A model generated the notes under the pieces. That model was not told the DNA's origin, ran no database searches, and worked only from the letters and a program-made list of their open reading frames with translations. Positions 1 through 8,526 of a stretch of DNA of 64,000 nt are shown here, piece by piece. Location: the NCBI RefSeq assembly GCF_030813055.1, contig NZ_JAUSTW010000001.1, forward strand, positions 868,001 through 932,000. The letters are read 5' to 3'. The DNA comes from Neobacillus ginsengisoli. Lineage in GTDB: Bacteria; Bacillota; Bacilli; Bacillales_B; DSM-18226. Position 1 is the stretch's first letter. The number at the start of each line of letters is the position of its first letter. The translations under genes and the position numbers were made by a program.

Positions 1-673
1 ATACTAAGTATAAATAGGATTCTGTTGTTAAGCTTGTAAAGTCGATTTGCCAAGGTGGGTGGATAAAACTTAATGCAAAGCCACCGATAATCATAGACCA
101 GCCAACAATGACAAGAGAATCGTATTGCTTTAGTAGAGGAACGGCATATAAAGTATAAAATGCTGATGATAGTCCAGATAAAACCCCCCAACCTATTGCA
201 AGTGTCGGCACAGATAGCTGAGAGATGGAGCCGTTAGTTAATAAGAAATAGCAACCGACTAAAGCAAGCAAAACAGTTAACAAATCTCGTCGATTTAGAA
301 CAGTATGTTTGCGTAAAATTAAGTAAATGATTATCATTACTGGTGCTAAATATTGTAATAGCGTTGCAACAGCAGCATTACCATGTTTAATCGATGCCAT
401 ATACGTGTATTGAACTCCAAGCATACCGATTAACCCAAAAATAATCAGTTCAACAGCTGTCCTTCTATTTTTCCAGACACCAAGTATCTGAGAACGGTCT
501 TTTCCAAAAAATTGAACTGATAAAAGTAAAAAACCAGCTATGAGTAATCTAGTCGTTACAAGCCAATTTACATCAATTGCGGATTGTTGAAAAAGCTTTT
601 GTGCGACGGTACCGCCAATTCCCCAAAATATTGCTCCCGTTATAACAAGAAATAATCCTGTTCTTCTCTTCAT
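1..673 (-). CDS. EamA/DMT-family transporter (partial, C-terminus off window)
   Basis: An open minus-strand frame starts with ATG at 673 and runs without a stop off the window edge, giving 224 codons. The protein begins [20 protein letters not shown] and shows successive hydrophobic segments, including the family-typical second-helix region [13 protein letters not shown] and the [16 protein letters not shown] stretch found at the end of the first EamA repeat. EamA proteins are ten-helix drug/metabolite exporters of the inner membrane; the substrate cannot be read from sequence. A Shine-Dalgarno AAAGGTGGA precedes the start. It is divergent from the AraC regulator at 782, which is its most likely controller. 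About a quarter of the protein is missing. Confidence 0.9.
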   Translation of the reverse strand, partial: MKRRTGLFLVITGAIFWGIGGTVAQKLFQQSAIDVNWLVTTRLLIAGFLLLSVQFFGKDRSQILGVWKNRRTAVELIIFGLIGMLGVQYTYMASIKHGNAAVATLLQYLAPVMIIIYLILRKHTVLNRRDLLTVLLALVGCYFLLTNGSISQLSVPTLAIGWGVLSGLSSAFYTLYAVPLLKQYDSLVIVGWSMIIGGFALSFIHPPWQIDFTSLTTESYLYLV

Positions 674-781
674 GAATGATTCTCCACCTTTAAATATAAT
701 AATAGTGTTATAATAAGTGGAAATTATCATTAAAAATACGCATATTGAACGGAAAAATATAAATATATTGAGGTGATATTT

Positions 782-1672
782 TTGCAGATAAAAAATTTCA
801 TGATTGACCAAAGTTTAAAAGAGCTGACCCAACATCGTACAGTCGTGTTACCGATTGCATGTTACGAAACAAAAATTAACCAAAATATACATGGATATAT
901 ACCGCTTCATTGGCATGATGAAATTCAATTTGTTCTGATTGAAAAAGGTGAAGCAATCTTTCAAATAAATGAAGAAAAACTAGTGGTTCGAGAAGGCGAA
1001 GGGCTTTTTATAAATAGTGGCTGCCTGCATATGGCGAAAGAAAAGAATTATTCCGACTGTGTTTATATTTGTTTAAATGTTTCTCCTCATTTCGTTTTAA
1101 CACAAGAACTCTATACAACCTTTGTATATCCCTATATTCAAGCGACTAATCTACCTTACCTATCCATAGATCCAAATAAGCCTTGGGGAAAAAATATTTT
1201 AGATGCCATTATAAAAATCAATCAATTAATTCATCAAAAATTACCCTGCTATGAAATCGACATTACCGTACAGCTAACGTTAATTTGGCGAAACTTAATC
1301 ATTAATGGCTTTCAATTAGAATACGAACAGACGGAAATGGTAAAGAGTCATCGAATGAAGCAAATGTTAAATTGGATCCATCTCCATTATGCTGAAAAAA
1401 TCATGTTAGACGATATTGCCCGAGCTGGTCAATTGAGCCGTTCCGAATGCTGTCGATATTTCAAACGAATTTTAAAGAAAACACCATTGAATTACGTAAC
1501 CGATTATCGTATTCAAAAAAGCTTAAGTCTGTTGAAACAAGCAGACTCCAATGTTACAGAAGTAGCCTATCAAGTAGGATTTAATAGTACAAGCTATTTC
1601 ATTGATAAATTCCGAAAGTCGTTGAACATGACACCATTATCATACAAAAAAAATAAAATGGATGATTGTTAA
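782..1672 (+). CDS. AraC-family transcriptional regulator with cupin sensor domain
   Basis: This 296-residue protein has an N-terminal cupin-like ligand pocket ([18 protein letters not shown], about residues 40-60) and a C-terminal double helix-turn-helix ([19 protein letters not shown] and [20 protein letters not shown]), the AraC/XylS arrangement. It should bind DNA and respond to a small molecule. A TTG at 782 is preferred over an upstream GTG at 773 because GAGGTGAT at 769-776 is correctly spaced only for the TTG. The gene diverges from the EamA transporter, a common regulator-exporter layout, so control of that transporter is likely but inferred. The ligand is unknown. Confidence 0.9.
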   Translation: MQIKNFMIDQSLKELTQHRTVVLPIACYETKINQNIHGYIPLHWHDEIQFVLIEKGEAIFQINEEKLVVREGEGLFINSGCLHMAKEKNYSDCVYICLNVSPHFVLTQELYTTFVYPYIQATNLPYLSIDPNKPWGKNILDAIIKINQLIHQKLPCYEIDITVQLTLIWRNLIINGFQLEYEQTEMVKSHRMKQMLNWIHLHYAEKIMLDDIARAGQLSRSECCRYFKRILKKTPLNYVTDYRIQKSLSLLKQADSNVTEVAYQVGFNSTSYFIDKFRKSLNMTPLSYKKNKMDDC

Positions 1673-1747
1673 ATTACTTCGAAAAACATTGATATATCAA
1701 TAAAAAAAGCAATGAAATTATACAAGCAATCGACTCGATATATTTAG

Positions 1748-1822
1748 CGAAACCCGGGAGCCATAGCCTTGTATAAGCGAGCCGGATTCGAACAAAGGGG
1801 ATTTATCCGATTCTCGTTTTGA
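1748..1822 (+). pseudogene. Remnant of a GNAT acetyltransferase C-terminus
   Basis: The frame reads RNPGAIALYKRAGFEQRGFI and ends at TGA 1820-1822. The AxxLYxxxGFxxxG pattern is the usual C-terminal acetyl-CoA-binding end of GNAT enzymes. A stop at 1745-1747 lies directly upstream and no start or ribosome site precedes it, so only a fragment is left. No intact GNAT gene lies next to it. The call rests on about 24 residues. Confidence 0.5.
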
Positions 1823-2022
1823 TCAGCTCCCTATAATTGTTTTGAAAAAATGATGGGATAATAAAATTCATAACTCGGGATGATTCAAAATAATACAGCA
1901 TAGAAATAAATATAGGTTTTAAAAATTTTCCAACAAAATTTTGCATCATTTTATACTATGAAAATATTTTTTTTATGGTATAGTAATTAACGGAAATATA
2001 TATAATCCGCTTTTATAGCGGT

Positions 2023-2055
2023 AGAGGTTCTAGCACCCCTCTCAAAAAAAACTAA
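2023..2055 (+). promoter_or_regulatory. preQ1-I riboswitch aptamer
   Basis: The sequence AGAGGTTCTAGCACCCCTCT, followed by an A-rich tail ending in ACTAA, matches the class I preQ1 aptamer: a short P1 hairpin, C-rich loop, and an A-tail that forms the pseudoknot. It lies about 60 nt upstream of queC, the expected target, and is followed by an intrinsic terminator, so preQ1 binding should switch off queCDE by premature termination. Confidence 0.93.
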
Positions 2056-2057
2056 GA

Positions 2058-2092
2058 GAAACAGTACTGCTTTCTTAGTGGTGCTGTTTTTC
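2058..2092 (+). terminator. Intrinsic terminator (expression platform of preQ1 riboswitch)
   Basis: An 11-bp stem (AAACAGTACTG pairing with TGGTGCTGTTT, wobbles included) is followed by a T run at 2087-2091, between the aptamer and queC. An alternative CTAAGA/TCTTAG pairing overlaps the aptamer tail and could act as the antiterminator. Confidence 0.85.
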
Positions 2093-2111
2093 TATTTTAA
2101 GGAGAATGAAA

Positions 2112-2774
2112 ATGATGGAAAATAGCAAAGCGCTTGTTGTGTTTAGCGGTGGTCAGGATAGTACGACTTGTTTATTTTGGGCATTGGACAGATTTAACGA
2201 AGTAGAAGCAGTTACTTTTGACTATAATCAACGGCATAGCCTTGAAATTGAGTGTGCCAAAAATATAACGAAAGAGCTTGGTGTAAGACACCATATACTG
2301 GATATGGCTCTTTTAAATCAATTAGCTCCAAGTGCGTTAACCAGGGATGATATTGAAGTGAAAGAAGGCGAAGACGGTGAACTTCCTTCATCATTTGTAC
2401 CTGGAAGGAATTTAATCTTCCTATCCTTTGCGGGAATTTTGGCAAGCCAAATTGGTTCAGCCCATATTGTCACAGGTGTTTGTGAAACTGACTTCAGCGG
2501 CTACCCTGACTGCAGAGATATTTTTGTAAAATCCCTTAATGTAACATTAAACCTTTCAATGAACGCACAGTTCGTTATTCATACACCGCTTATGTGGCTA
2601 AATAAGGCAGAAACTTGGGGATTAGCGGATACTCTGGGTGCTTTAGATTTTGTCAGGGAAAAGACCTTAACTTGTTATAACGGAATGATTGCAGATGGTT
2701 GTGGAGAATGTCCTTCCTGTAAACTAAGGCAAAAAGGTTTGAATGAATACCTGAAAAATCGAAAGGAGTTTTAA
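2112..2774 (+). CDS. queC: 7-cyano-7-deazaguanine synthase QueC
   Basis: QueC converts 7-carboxy-7-deazaguanine to preQ0 with ATP and ammonia, in the cytosol, for queuosine synthesis. The P-loop-like PP-motif [10 protein letters not shown] lies near residue 14, and the zinc-binding cysteines ([11 protein letters not shown]) sit near the C-terminus. Length (220 aa) is normal for the family. ATG 2112 is preferred to ATG 2106 because the AAGGAG at 2099-2104 is only 1 nt from the earlier codon. It is the first gene of queCDE, downstream of the preQ1 riboswitch. Confidence 0.96.
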   Translation: MMENSKALVVFSGGQDSTTCLFWALDRFNEVEAVTFDYNQRHSLEIECAKNITKELGVRHHILDMALLNQLAPSALTRDDIEVKEGEDGELPSSFVPGRNLIFLSFAGILASQIGSAHIVTGVCETDFSGYPDCRDIFVKSLNVTLNLSMNAQFVIHTPLMWLNKAETWGLADTLGALDFVREKTLTCYNGMIADGCGECPSCKLRQKGLNEYLKNRKEF

Positions 2775-2779
2775 CTGCT

Positions 2780-3262
2780 ATGTACGGTTTTCGAATTGTC
2801 GATAAACTCCAAAAAATTGATGAAGATATTCAAAAGGACCAATTAAAATATCATACTAAGAGGGTTTTGGTCAGCAAGGAGTTTACCTTTGATGCAGCCC
2901 ATCATTTACACAATTATGAAGGAAAATGTAAAAATTTACATGGGCATACCTATCGAGTGATTTTTGGCTTAAGCGGATTTGTAGACGAGCGCGGGTTAAT
3001 GATGGATTTTGGTGATATTAAAGAAATTTGGAAAAATGAAATTGAGGTTTATCTTGATCACAAGTATCTAAATGAAACTCTCCCTCCTATGAATACAACA
3101 GCTGAAAATATGGTTGTTTGGATTTATGAAAAAATGGCGTCGTCTCTTCAAAAGGAAGATAGACAGAAACAATATCATGGGGCGAGAGTTGAATTTGTGC
3201 GACTGTTTGAAACACCTACCAGCTATGCTGAAACCAGAAGGGAGTGGATGGAGTGTGAGTAA
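2780..3262 (+). CDS. queD: 6-carboxy-5,6,7,8-tetrahydropterin synthase QueD
   Basis: QueD makes 6-carboxytetrahydropterin from dihydroneopterin triphosphate, the second step of deazaguanine synthesis. The zinc-binding histidines are visible in FDAAHHLHNY and LHGHTYRV, and the catalytic-region DHKYLNE follows. The 160-residue protein carries an extra N-terminal stretch of about 30 residues before the core (MYGFRIVDKLQKIDEDIQKD), which is common in Bacillus homologues. It starts 5 nt after queC, with AAAGGAG upstream, and overlaps queE by 8 nt, so translational coupling is likely. Confidence 0.96.
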   Translation: MYGFRIVDKLQKIDEDIQKDQLKYHTKRVLVSKEFTFDAAHHLHNYEGKCKNLHGHTYRVIFGLSGFVDERGLMMDFGDIKEIWKNEIEVYLDHKYLNETLPPMNTTAENMVVWIYEKMASSLQKEDRQKQYHGARVEFVRLFETPTSYAETRREWMECE

Positions 3263-3983
3263 ATTACCTGTGCTTGAAATTTTCGGTCCAACCATCCAAG
3301 GCGAAGGCATGGTTATTGGGCAGAAAACGATGTTTGTTAGAACCTCGGGCTGTGATTATTCCTGTAGCTGGTGCGATTCGTCTTTTACTTGGGATGGTAC
3401 GGGAAAAGATGATACAAAAATGATGAATGCGGAAGATATATGGGAAGAATTAAAGGGCCTTGGTGGAGATGGGTTCTCTTTTGTGACCATTTCAGGTGGA
3501 AACCCCGCATTATTAAAAAACCTTAATAGCTTGATAGACCTTTTAAAGGAAAAAAATATTAAAGTTTGTTTGGAAACCCAAGGTAGCAAATGGCAGGATT
3601 GGTTTTTCGATATTGACGAATTAACGATTTCACCAAAGCCGCCGAGCTCTCGAATGGAAACTGATTTTGACGTATTAGATACAATTATTAAAAGAGTGGC
3701 CAACAAAAATTCGGAGAAACATGTCAGTTTAAAGGTTGTCATTTTCGATGATCAGGACTATGAATATGCAAAAAAAGTTTATCATCGCTATCCAAATGTT
3801 CCTTTCTTTTTACAGGTTGGAAATGAGGACATTACCACCACTGATAATGAAGAGTTAGTTAGAGGGCTGTTAAATAAATATGAATGGCTGATTGATAAAG
3901 TCATCGCTGACCATGAATTAACAAATGTTAAAGTTCTTCCGCAATTACACACCTATTTGTGGGGGAATAAACGAGGAGTGTAA
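3255..3983 (+). CDS. queE: 7-carboxy-7-deazaguanine synthase QueE (radical SAM)
   Basis: QueE rearranges 6-carboxytetrahydropterin to 7-carboxy-7-deazaguanine using a 4Fe-4S cluster and S-adenosylmethionine. The radical-SAM cysteines are present as CDYSCSWC, preceded by the QueE signature EIFGPTIQGEG. GTG 3255 was chosen because family members start just before PVLEIFGPT and the upstream in-frame codons run inside queD. The protein is 242 residues. No queF follows in the window, so the preQ0 reductase must lie elsewhere or preQ0 has another use. Confidence 0.95.
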   Translation: MSKLPVLEIFGPTIQGEGMVIGQKTMFVRTSGCDYSCSWCDSSFTWDGTGKDDTKMMNAEDIWEELKGLGGDGFSFVTISGGNPALLKNLNSLIDLLKEKNIKVCLETQGSKWQDWFFDIDELTISPKPPSSRMETDFDVLDTIIKRVANKNSEKHVSLKVVIFDDQDYEYAKKVYHRYPNVPFFLQVGNEDITTTDNEELVRGLLNKYEWLIDKVIADHELTNVKVLPQLHTYLWGNKRGV

Positions 3984-3987
3984 GGTT

Positions 3988-4017
3988 AATGCTTATCCAA
4001 TTTGGATAGGCATTTTT
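3988..4017 (+). terminator. Terminator after queCDE
   Basis: ATGCTTATCC pairs with GGATAGGCAT around a short AT loop and is followed by six T residues. It closes the que operon. Confidence 0.85.
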
Positions 4018-4072
4018 TGTTTAGGAAACAATAAGTAATATCTACATTTCTTTGAATAAAGTGAGGAGTTTT

Positions 4073-4801
4073 ATGAAGAAGTTATGGATCTTTTGTCTTA
4101 TAATTTTTGGAATTCCAGCACCTGTATTTGCTCAGCAAAAAGTGCCAATTTTGATTTATCATTCGATAGATGAATACAATGGTCATGGCATAAAGGAGTT
4201 ATATGTAACACCCGAAAATTTTGAAAAACAAATGACATATCTCAAAGATCATGGGTATACTCTATTAACATTTGAACGATGGCAAGATATGAATAAAGTA
4301 AATAAACCTATTTTCATCACTTTTGATGATGGATATAAAAATAATTTGAACGCATTTTCTATTTTTCAAAAGCTGAAGACAGCGCATTTTCAACCAACCG
4401 GTACTATTTTTGTTATTTCAGACTTTATTAATCGTTCAAACCGCTTAGCAGAATCAGATATAAAAATGTTGGTTAACTCGGGAATTTTCTCTATCCAGTC
4501 ACATACTGCTACACATCCTGATTTGACAAAAATTGAAGATTACCAATATGAATTGAAGGGGTCAAAGGAAAAAATCGAAAAAATATCAGGCAAACCTGTC
4601 ATTGCTCTTGCTTATCCATACGGAAATTTTAATGACAGGGTTGTTAAAGAGACGATGAAATACTATCGTTTTGGGATTACTACGACGCCTGAACTATTTT
4701 CTGAACATGGCATAAAAAACGAACTTTTTTACATTCCTCGAATTTACGTGAAATATTCAACGACACTCAAAGATTTTGCAAAAGCTGTGAAGGGAGAATG
4801 A
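4073..4801 (+). CDS. Secreted polysaccharide deacetylase (NodB domain)
   Basis: The protein starts with a signal peptide (KKLWIFCLIIFGIPAPVFA, cleavage after AFA-like site near residue 19) and then a NodB-type deacetylase domain. Motif 1 is TFDDGY, motif 2 is SHTATHPDL, and motif 3 contains AYPYGNFND. It resembles the PgaB/IcaB-like group acting on N-acetylglucosamine polymers outside the cell; peptidoglycan or exopolysaccharide as substrate is open. ATG 4073 follows GTGAGGAGT with good spacing, and the longer frame from 4052 would bury the signal peptide. It stands alone between a terminator and a long gap. Confidence 0.88.
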   Translation: MKKLWIFCLIIFGIPAPVFAQQKVPILIYHSIDEYNGHGIKELYVTPENFEKQMTYLKDHGYTLLTFERWQDMNKVNKPIFITFDDGYKNNLNAFSIFQKLKTAHFQPTGTIFVISDFINRSNRLAESDIKMLVNSGIFSIQSHTATHPDLTKIEDYQYELKGSKEKIEKISGKPVIALAYPYGNFNDRVVKETMKYYRFGITTTPELFSEHGIKNELFYIPRIYVKYSTTLKDFAKAVKGE

Positions 4802-4874
4802 AGAAATATATTGGTAGGGAGGGGAATATGCTCTTTGATATACTCTTTGAAAAGGGGGAATTTTATAGAAGGGA

Positions 4875-5021
4875 GATAAAATACTAAATAAAACGGCCTT
4901 AAGGTTTTTAGAACATCATTTCCCTGAAACCTGTTATTTTGTTAAAAAACTAGTGGAATTTGCTCCTGAACTACAGAATGAAAGTATTCAATGTTCTTTA
5001 AGAAAACCATCTTTTAAATAA
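4875..5021 (+). pseudogene. Short frame without a standard start (possible remnant)
   Basis: The frame reads KTALRFLEHHFPETCYFVKK and on to TAA at 5019-5021, about 48 codons with amphipathic, protein-like composition. No ATG, GTG or TTG opens it; an AAGGGAGAT motif lies before an ATA codon at 4881. It is either a truncated gene or a rare ATA-start peptide. The family is not recognised. Confidence 0.3.
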
Positions 5022-5038
5022 ATTAAATTTAATTTGTC

Positions 5039-5114
5039 GTTGTTCGTGCTTAAAATCATAGCCACAAACTCAAACTCTTTGAGGTTGAAACCAGAGCAAA
5101 TAAGCCCGAACAAC
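5039..5114. repeat. Interrupted inverted repeat with inner hairpin
   Basis: GTTGTTCGTGCTTA (5039-5052) and TAAGCCCGAACAAC (5101-5114) are complementary at 13 of 14 positions. The loop contains a second hairpin, CTCAAA/TTTGAG. No T run follows directly, so it is not a standard terminator. It could be a structured RNA element or a small mobile-repeat relic. Confidence 0.5.
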
Positions 5115-5319
5115 TTTGATTTTCATTAATATATTAAACTATTCATTTTAAAAACTGATGACTAGTATGTTAACAATTTGTAACGATTTTAGTACAAATA
5201 GAACATCATTGAAAAATAGTAATTGATAAAACTTTGTAAACAGTAAGAAACTTTCATGTAATCAAACATCGCTATAATAAGGTAAGCGTAATAAAGACTT
5301 TTTTAGGGCAGGTGCTTGT

Positions 5320-5661
5320 ATGGAAGAAACGATCGCAAAATCCTATTTGCAGAAGTCTCTGGAAGAATGGAAGGATGATATTTCCCTCGTGCTGGATGAA
5401 ATTGCAAAAGAATATGACGAAGTAGCACAGGAATTGAAAGTATACTCCTACAAATATGGGATAACGAAGCAAGTAATCCAATCAACAGTTAACGAAGAGA
5501 TTATCGAAAAAATTCGTCAAATGTACCATAAACCTTTTGAAGAAAGCTATAATCAGCTTAAGGAATACATACGCGATCTAGAAGAAAAAAGACGAGTATT
5601 TCAAATGTTTATTCAAAAGATTGAGGAAGTTACGAGAAAAGAATCCGCTAAGGTTTCTTAA
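5320..5661 (+). CDS. Hypothetical coiled-coil-like small protein
   Basis: A 113-residue, highly charged, alpha-helical protein rich in Glu and Lys with heptad-like spacing (LEEWKDDISLVLDEIAKEYD and KQLKEYIRDLEEKRR-like stretches). There are no membrane segments, signal peptide or cysteines. The start ATG follows GGCAGGTG, and a strong terminator follows the stop, so it is monocistronic. The family is not recognised. The complementary strand is also open in this region but lacks a ribosome site. Confidence 0.7.
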   Translation: MEETIAKSYLQKSLEEWKDDISLVLDEIAKEYDEVAQELKVYSYKYGITKQVIQSTVNEEIIEKIRQMYHKPFEESYNQLKEYIRDLEEKRRVFQMFIQKIEEVTRKESAKVS

Positions 5662-5670
5662 TTTAAGATA

Positions 5671-5706
5671 AAAGCAGTCTGACATATTTGTTCAGACTGC
5701 TTTTTT
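5671..5706 (+). terminator. Intrinsic terminator
   Basis: AAAGCAGTCTGA pairs with TCAGACTGCTTT and is followed by T6. It terminates the small gene ending at 5661. Confidence 0.9.
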
Positions 5707-5797
5707 CATTGAGGAAAATCTACATCCGTGCAGACGGAAACAGCACCAAAGCACTTTGCATATATTGATTAGCAGGTAAAAAAGTGAGGTGAAAAAA

Positions 5798-7300
5798 ATG
5801 ATCACCGCAAAGATAGGCAGTAAAACCTATCGAATGTTTAATAATCTCGAAGAATATTTTGATAACTTTCGGGCCCAGGTCATTGGAATGAACCAAGAAT
5901 TTGATTCTCCCTATGGGAAGAAGAAAATAATTTACGCGGATTGGACCGCAAGTGGACGGTTATATAGGCCAATTGAACAAAAAATTTCGGAGGTTTTTGG
6001 TCCTTATATGGCGAATACTCATACAGAATCAAATATTACCAGTTTAATGATGACAGGAATCTATAAACAATCAAAGAAAATAATTAAGGAACATGTTCAT
6101 GCAGATGAAAATGATGTTGTTATCCTGGATGGATTTGGGATGACATCCGTGATGAATAAATTTCAAAGAATATTAGGAATCAGAGTTCCTGAACAAATGA
6201 AAGAGCGTTTGGAGCTTACCGAAAACGAACGGCCAATTATATTCCTGTCACATATGGAGCATCATTCTAATCAAACCTCTTGGCTGGAAACGATAGGTGA
6301 TGTGGTCATTCTGAGTCCTGACTCTAAAGGAGAAGTGGATGTTTATCAGCTTGAACAGCTACTTCATCAATATAAGGAGCGTACAATTAAGATTGGTTCA
6401 TTTACGGCTTGTTCCAATGTAACGGGAATACAGACTCCCTACTATCAACTGGCCAAAGTCATGCATCAACATGGCGGATTTTGTTTTGTGGATTTTGCAG
6501 CTTCTGCACCATATATATCCATTGATATGCATCCTAAAGATCCCTTGGAAAAGCTAGATGCCATTTTTTTCTCTCCTCATAAGTTTCTTGGAGGACCGGG
6601 GACAAGTGGTGTTTTAGTCTTTGATTCAAGATTGTATCGTAATAAAATTCCTGACCATCCGGGTGGAGGAACCGTTACATGGACAAATCCATGGGGTGAG
6701 CATCACTATTATTCTGATATTGAACTCCGAGAGGATGGGGGCACTCCCGGGATCCTTCAAGCAATCCGTATTGCACTTTGTTTAAATTTAAAGGACCTGA
6801 TGAATGTTGAAAGAATTTTAAAAAGAGAAAAAGAATTATTAACCCTGCTCCTGCCAAATTTAGAAGCAATACCAAATCTGCACATTCTTGATGGGCATAA
6901 GAAGGACCGTTTGGGTATTGTTTCATTTTATATTGAAAATATCCATTATAATCTAATTGTTCGATTATTAAATGATCGGTTTGGCTTTCAGGTTCGCGGC
7001 GGGTGTTCATGTGCAGGTACTTACGGGCATTACCTCTATCATATTGACCAGCAAGCATCTAAGAAAATTACCAATAAAATCGATCAGGGAGATTTATCGG
7101 ATAAACCGGGGTGGGTCCGATTTTCCTTACATCCTGTTATGACAAACGAGGAAATTTTACTTTTTGTAAATGCCATTAAGGAAATAACACTTAATATTGA
7201 GGAATGGAAAAAAGAATATATTTATGATGTGATGAGTAATGATTATTTTTATATACATCACATTAGAGAAGATATGGCACCGCTTTTCCGGTTTGAATGA
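5798..7300 (+). CDS. Class V aminotransferase / cysteine-desulfurase-like PLP protein
   Basis: A 500-residue PLP fold-type I protein. The Schiff-base lysine is in SPHKFLGGPG, and upstream lie the cofactor-binding SFTACSNVTG and the FVDFAAS aspartate. A cysteine loop, RGGCSCAGTYGH, resembles the active-site loop of desulfurases, so cysteine desulfuration or a related lyase reaction is possible; the substrate is not known. It is longer than SufS/NifS proteins (about 400 aa) and has an extra C-terminal tail of about 80 residues. ATG 5798 is favoured over GTG 5789 because GTGAGGTGA at 5784-5792 spaces correctly. No isc/suf genes are adjacent. Confidence 0.85.
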   Translation: MITAKIGSKTYRMFNNLEEYFDNFRAQVIGMNQEFDSPYGKKKIIYADWTASGRLYRPIEQKISEVFGPYMANTHTESNITSLMMTGIYKQSKKIIKEHVHADENDVVILDGFGMTSVMNKFQRILGIRVPEQMKERLELTENERPIIFLSHMEHHSNQTSWLETIGDVVILSPDSKGEVDVYQLEQLLHQYKERTIKIGSFTACSNVTGIQTPYYQLAKVMHQHGGFCFVDFAASAPYISIDMHPKDPLEKLDAIFFSPHKFLGGPGTSGVLVFDSRLYRNKIPDHPGGGTVTWTNPWGEHHYYSDIELREDGGTPGILQAIRIALCLNLKDLMNVERILKREKELLTLLLPNLEAIPNLHILDGHKKDRLGIVSFYIENIHYNLIVRLLNDRFGFQVRGGCSCAGTYGHYLYHIDQQASKKITNKIDQGDLSDKPGWVRFSLHPVMTNEEILLFVNAIKEITLNIEEWKKEYIYDVMSNDYFYIHHIREDMAPLFRFE

Positions 7301-7307
7301 TATAAGA

Positions 7308-7346
7308 AAATGCCTATCCCAAGTCGTGAGGGATAGGCGTTATTTT
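7308..7346. terminator. Bidirectional terminator between convergent genes
   Basis: ATGCCTATCCC pairs with GGGATAGGCGT around an 8-nt loop, with T-rich sequence on both sides. It separates the aminotransferase from cidB, whose stop lies at 7345. Confidence 0.8.
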
Positions 7347-8040
7347 AATGGAGATGAACAAAATTCATCAGTGCGGGAATCAATGAAAATCCCCAAAAGA
7401 ATGTAATCCAAGCTGCAAAGATCATAGCAAGTGTTGAAAAAGTGGCTTCTTGTTCACCATATTCCAATGCTTTGTTCGTTCCAGACCCGTGTGCTGCCGT
7501 ACCAAGCGCTAACCCTTTAGCAATCGGTGTTTTAATCGCTAACCCCTTAATTACCAACGGGCCAATAATACCCCCAATTATGCCAGTCATAATAACGAAG
7601 ACCGTTGTTAAAGTGGGCAGACCGCCAATCTCCTTCGATACTTCAATTGCAATAGGAGTAGTAATTGATCTTGGTAGAATACTCAATATGAAATCCGGTT
7701 TTAAATGAAGTAATTCGGAAAGACCGAACGACGAGAAAATGGCAATAAGTGTACCACATGTAATGCTAACCAGTATGTTCCCGATATATTTCTTTACTAA
7801 ATGAAAATGTTTATATACTGGAATGGCAAAAGCTACTGTTGCAGGTCCTAACATATATGTCAACACTTTAGATGCATGCAAATATTCATTCGCTGACACG
7901 TGAAAAGAACTTAACAATCCAATTAGAGCAATTGGTGCTATTACCAAGGGATATAAAAATGGATACGACCATTTTGTATAGGCTTTTTTACTTATCCTAT
8001 ATGCGAAATAGGTTGCGATTGTAAATAAAACCATACTCAT
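7345..8040 (-). CDS. cidB: CidB/LrgB-family membrane protein
   Basis: A 231-residue polytopic membrane protein with the LrgB-family signature stretches (LPRSITTPIAIEVSKEIGG and GLALGTAAHGSGTNKALE). LrgB/CidB proteins pair with CidA/LrgA holin-like proteins and affect murein hydrolase export and pyruvate/overflow metabolism. Its ATG overlaps the stop of the upstream cidA-like gene by 4 nt. The adjacent LysR gene points to the Cid rather than the LytSR-controlled Lrg pair; the symbol rests on that context. Confidence 0.85.
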   Translation of the reverse strand: MSMVLFTIATYFAYRISKKAYTKWSYPFLYPLVIAPIALIGLLSSFHVSANEYLHASKVLTYMLGPATVAFAIPVYKHFHLVKKYIGNILVSITCGTLIAIFSSFGLSELLHLKPDFILSILPRSITTPIAIEVSKEIGGLPTLTTVFVIMTGIIGGIIGPLVIKGLAIKTPIAKGLALGTAAHGSGTNKALEYGEQEATFSTLAMIFAAWITFFWGFSLIPALMNFVHLH

Positions 8041-8405
8041 AGGGCACTACTTTTCTTTCTATTATAAAGCTTCTCAGAAATAAAAGCCGTCGTACCCATA
8101 ACAATTAACGTACTAAAGCCTATTAAGAAAACCATTTCAACACCTTGTATACCTAAAATTTCTTTGTAATTGACAATACCCACAGCAGAAGGAACAAAGA
8201 AAAGAAGCAATTCAGCTAAGAGCCATTTTCCGCCTTCCTCTACCCATTCAAGTTTTATGATATTAAGCATTAAAGCTAGGAATAATAGGATTAATCCAAT
8301 CATTGAAGCAGGAATCGGCACATTCACAACTGATTTGATGCCAACTCCTATTAAAAGAAAAAGATTAATAAATAATATCTGAATTATGATTTTGAACAAC
8401 TTCAT
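8037..8405 (-). CDS. cidA: CidA/LrgA-family holin-like protein
   Basis: A 122-residue protein with four predicted membrane helices and the LrgA-family motif VPIPASMIGLILLFLAL, followed by WLLAELLLFFVPSAVGIV. This is the holin-like partner of CidB, thought to form inner-membrane pores or a small-metabolite transporter. Length is typical. A good AGGAAGG site precedes the ATG. It is transcribed with cidB, 121 nt downstream of the LysR regulator. Confidence 0.88.
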   Translation of the reverse strand: MKLFKIIIQILFINLFLLIGVGIKSVVNVPIPASMIGLILLFLALMLNIIKLEWVEEGGKWLLAELLLFFVPSAVGIVNYKEILGIQGVEMVFLIGFSTLIVMGTTAFISEKLYNRKKSSAL

Positions 8406-8526
8406 CGTAACAACCTTCCTATGATAGAAAAGAGCTCAAATGGCTCCTCATGTAAATTTATATAAGTAATGTTACGCTGGATTTGGTTATTCGTAAAATA
8501 CATAATTAGAATAAATAAGATAACTT

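Larger units (their letters stand above)
4802..5319. other. Gene-poor spacer of about 500 bases
   Basis: The stretch holds the possible remnant frame at 4875-5021, a long inverted repeat at 5039-5114, and the promoter region of the next gene. A second very short frame at 4829-4888 (19 codons, after GGGAGGGG) is too short to claim. Nothing else was recognised. Confidence 0.6.

Noticed and set aside
6675..7058. Minus-strand frame of 127 codons opposite the aminotransferase gene
   Set aside because: Mirror frame of a conserved PLP enzyme with no ribosome site.
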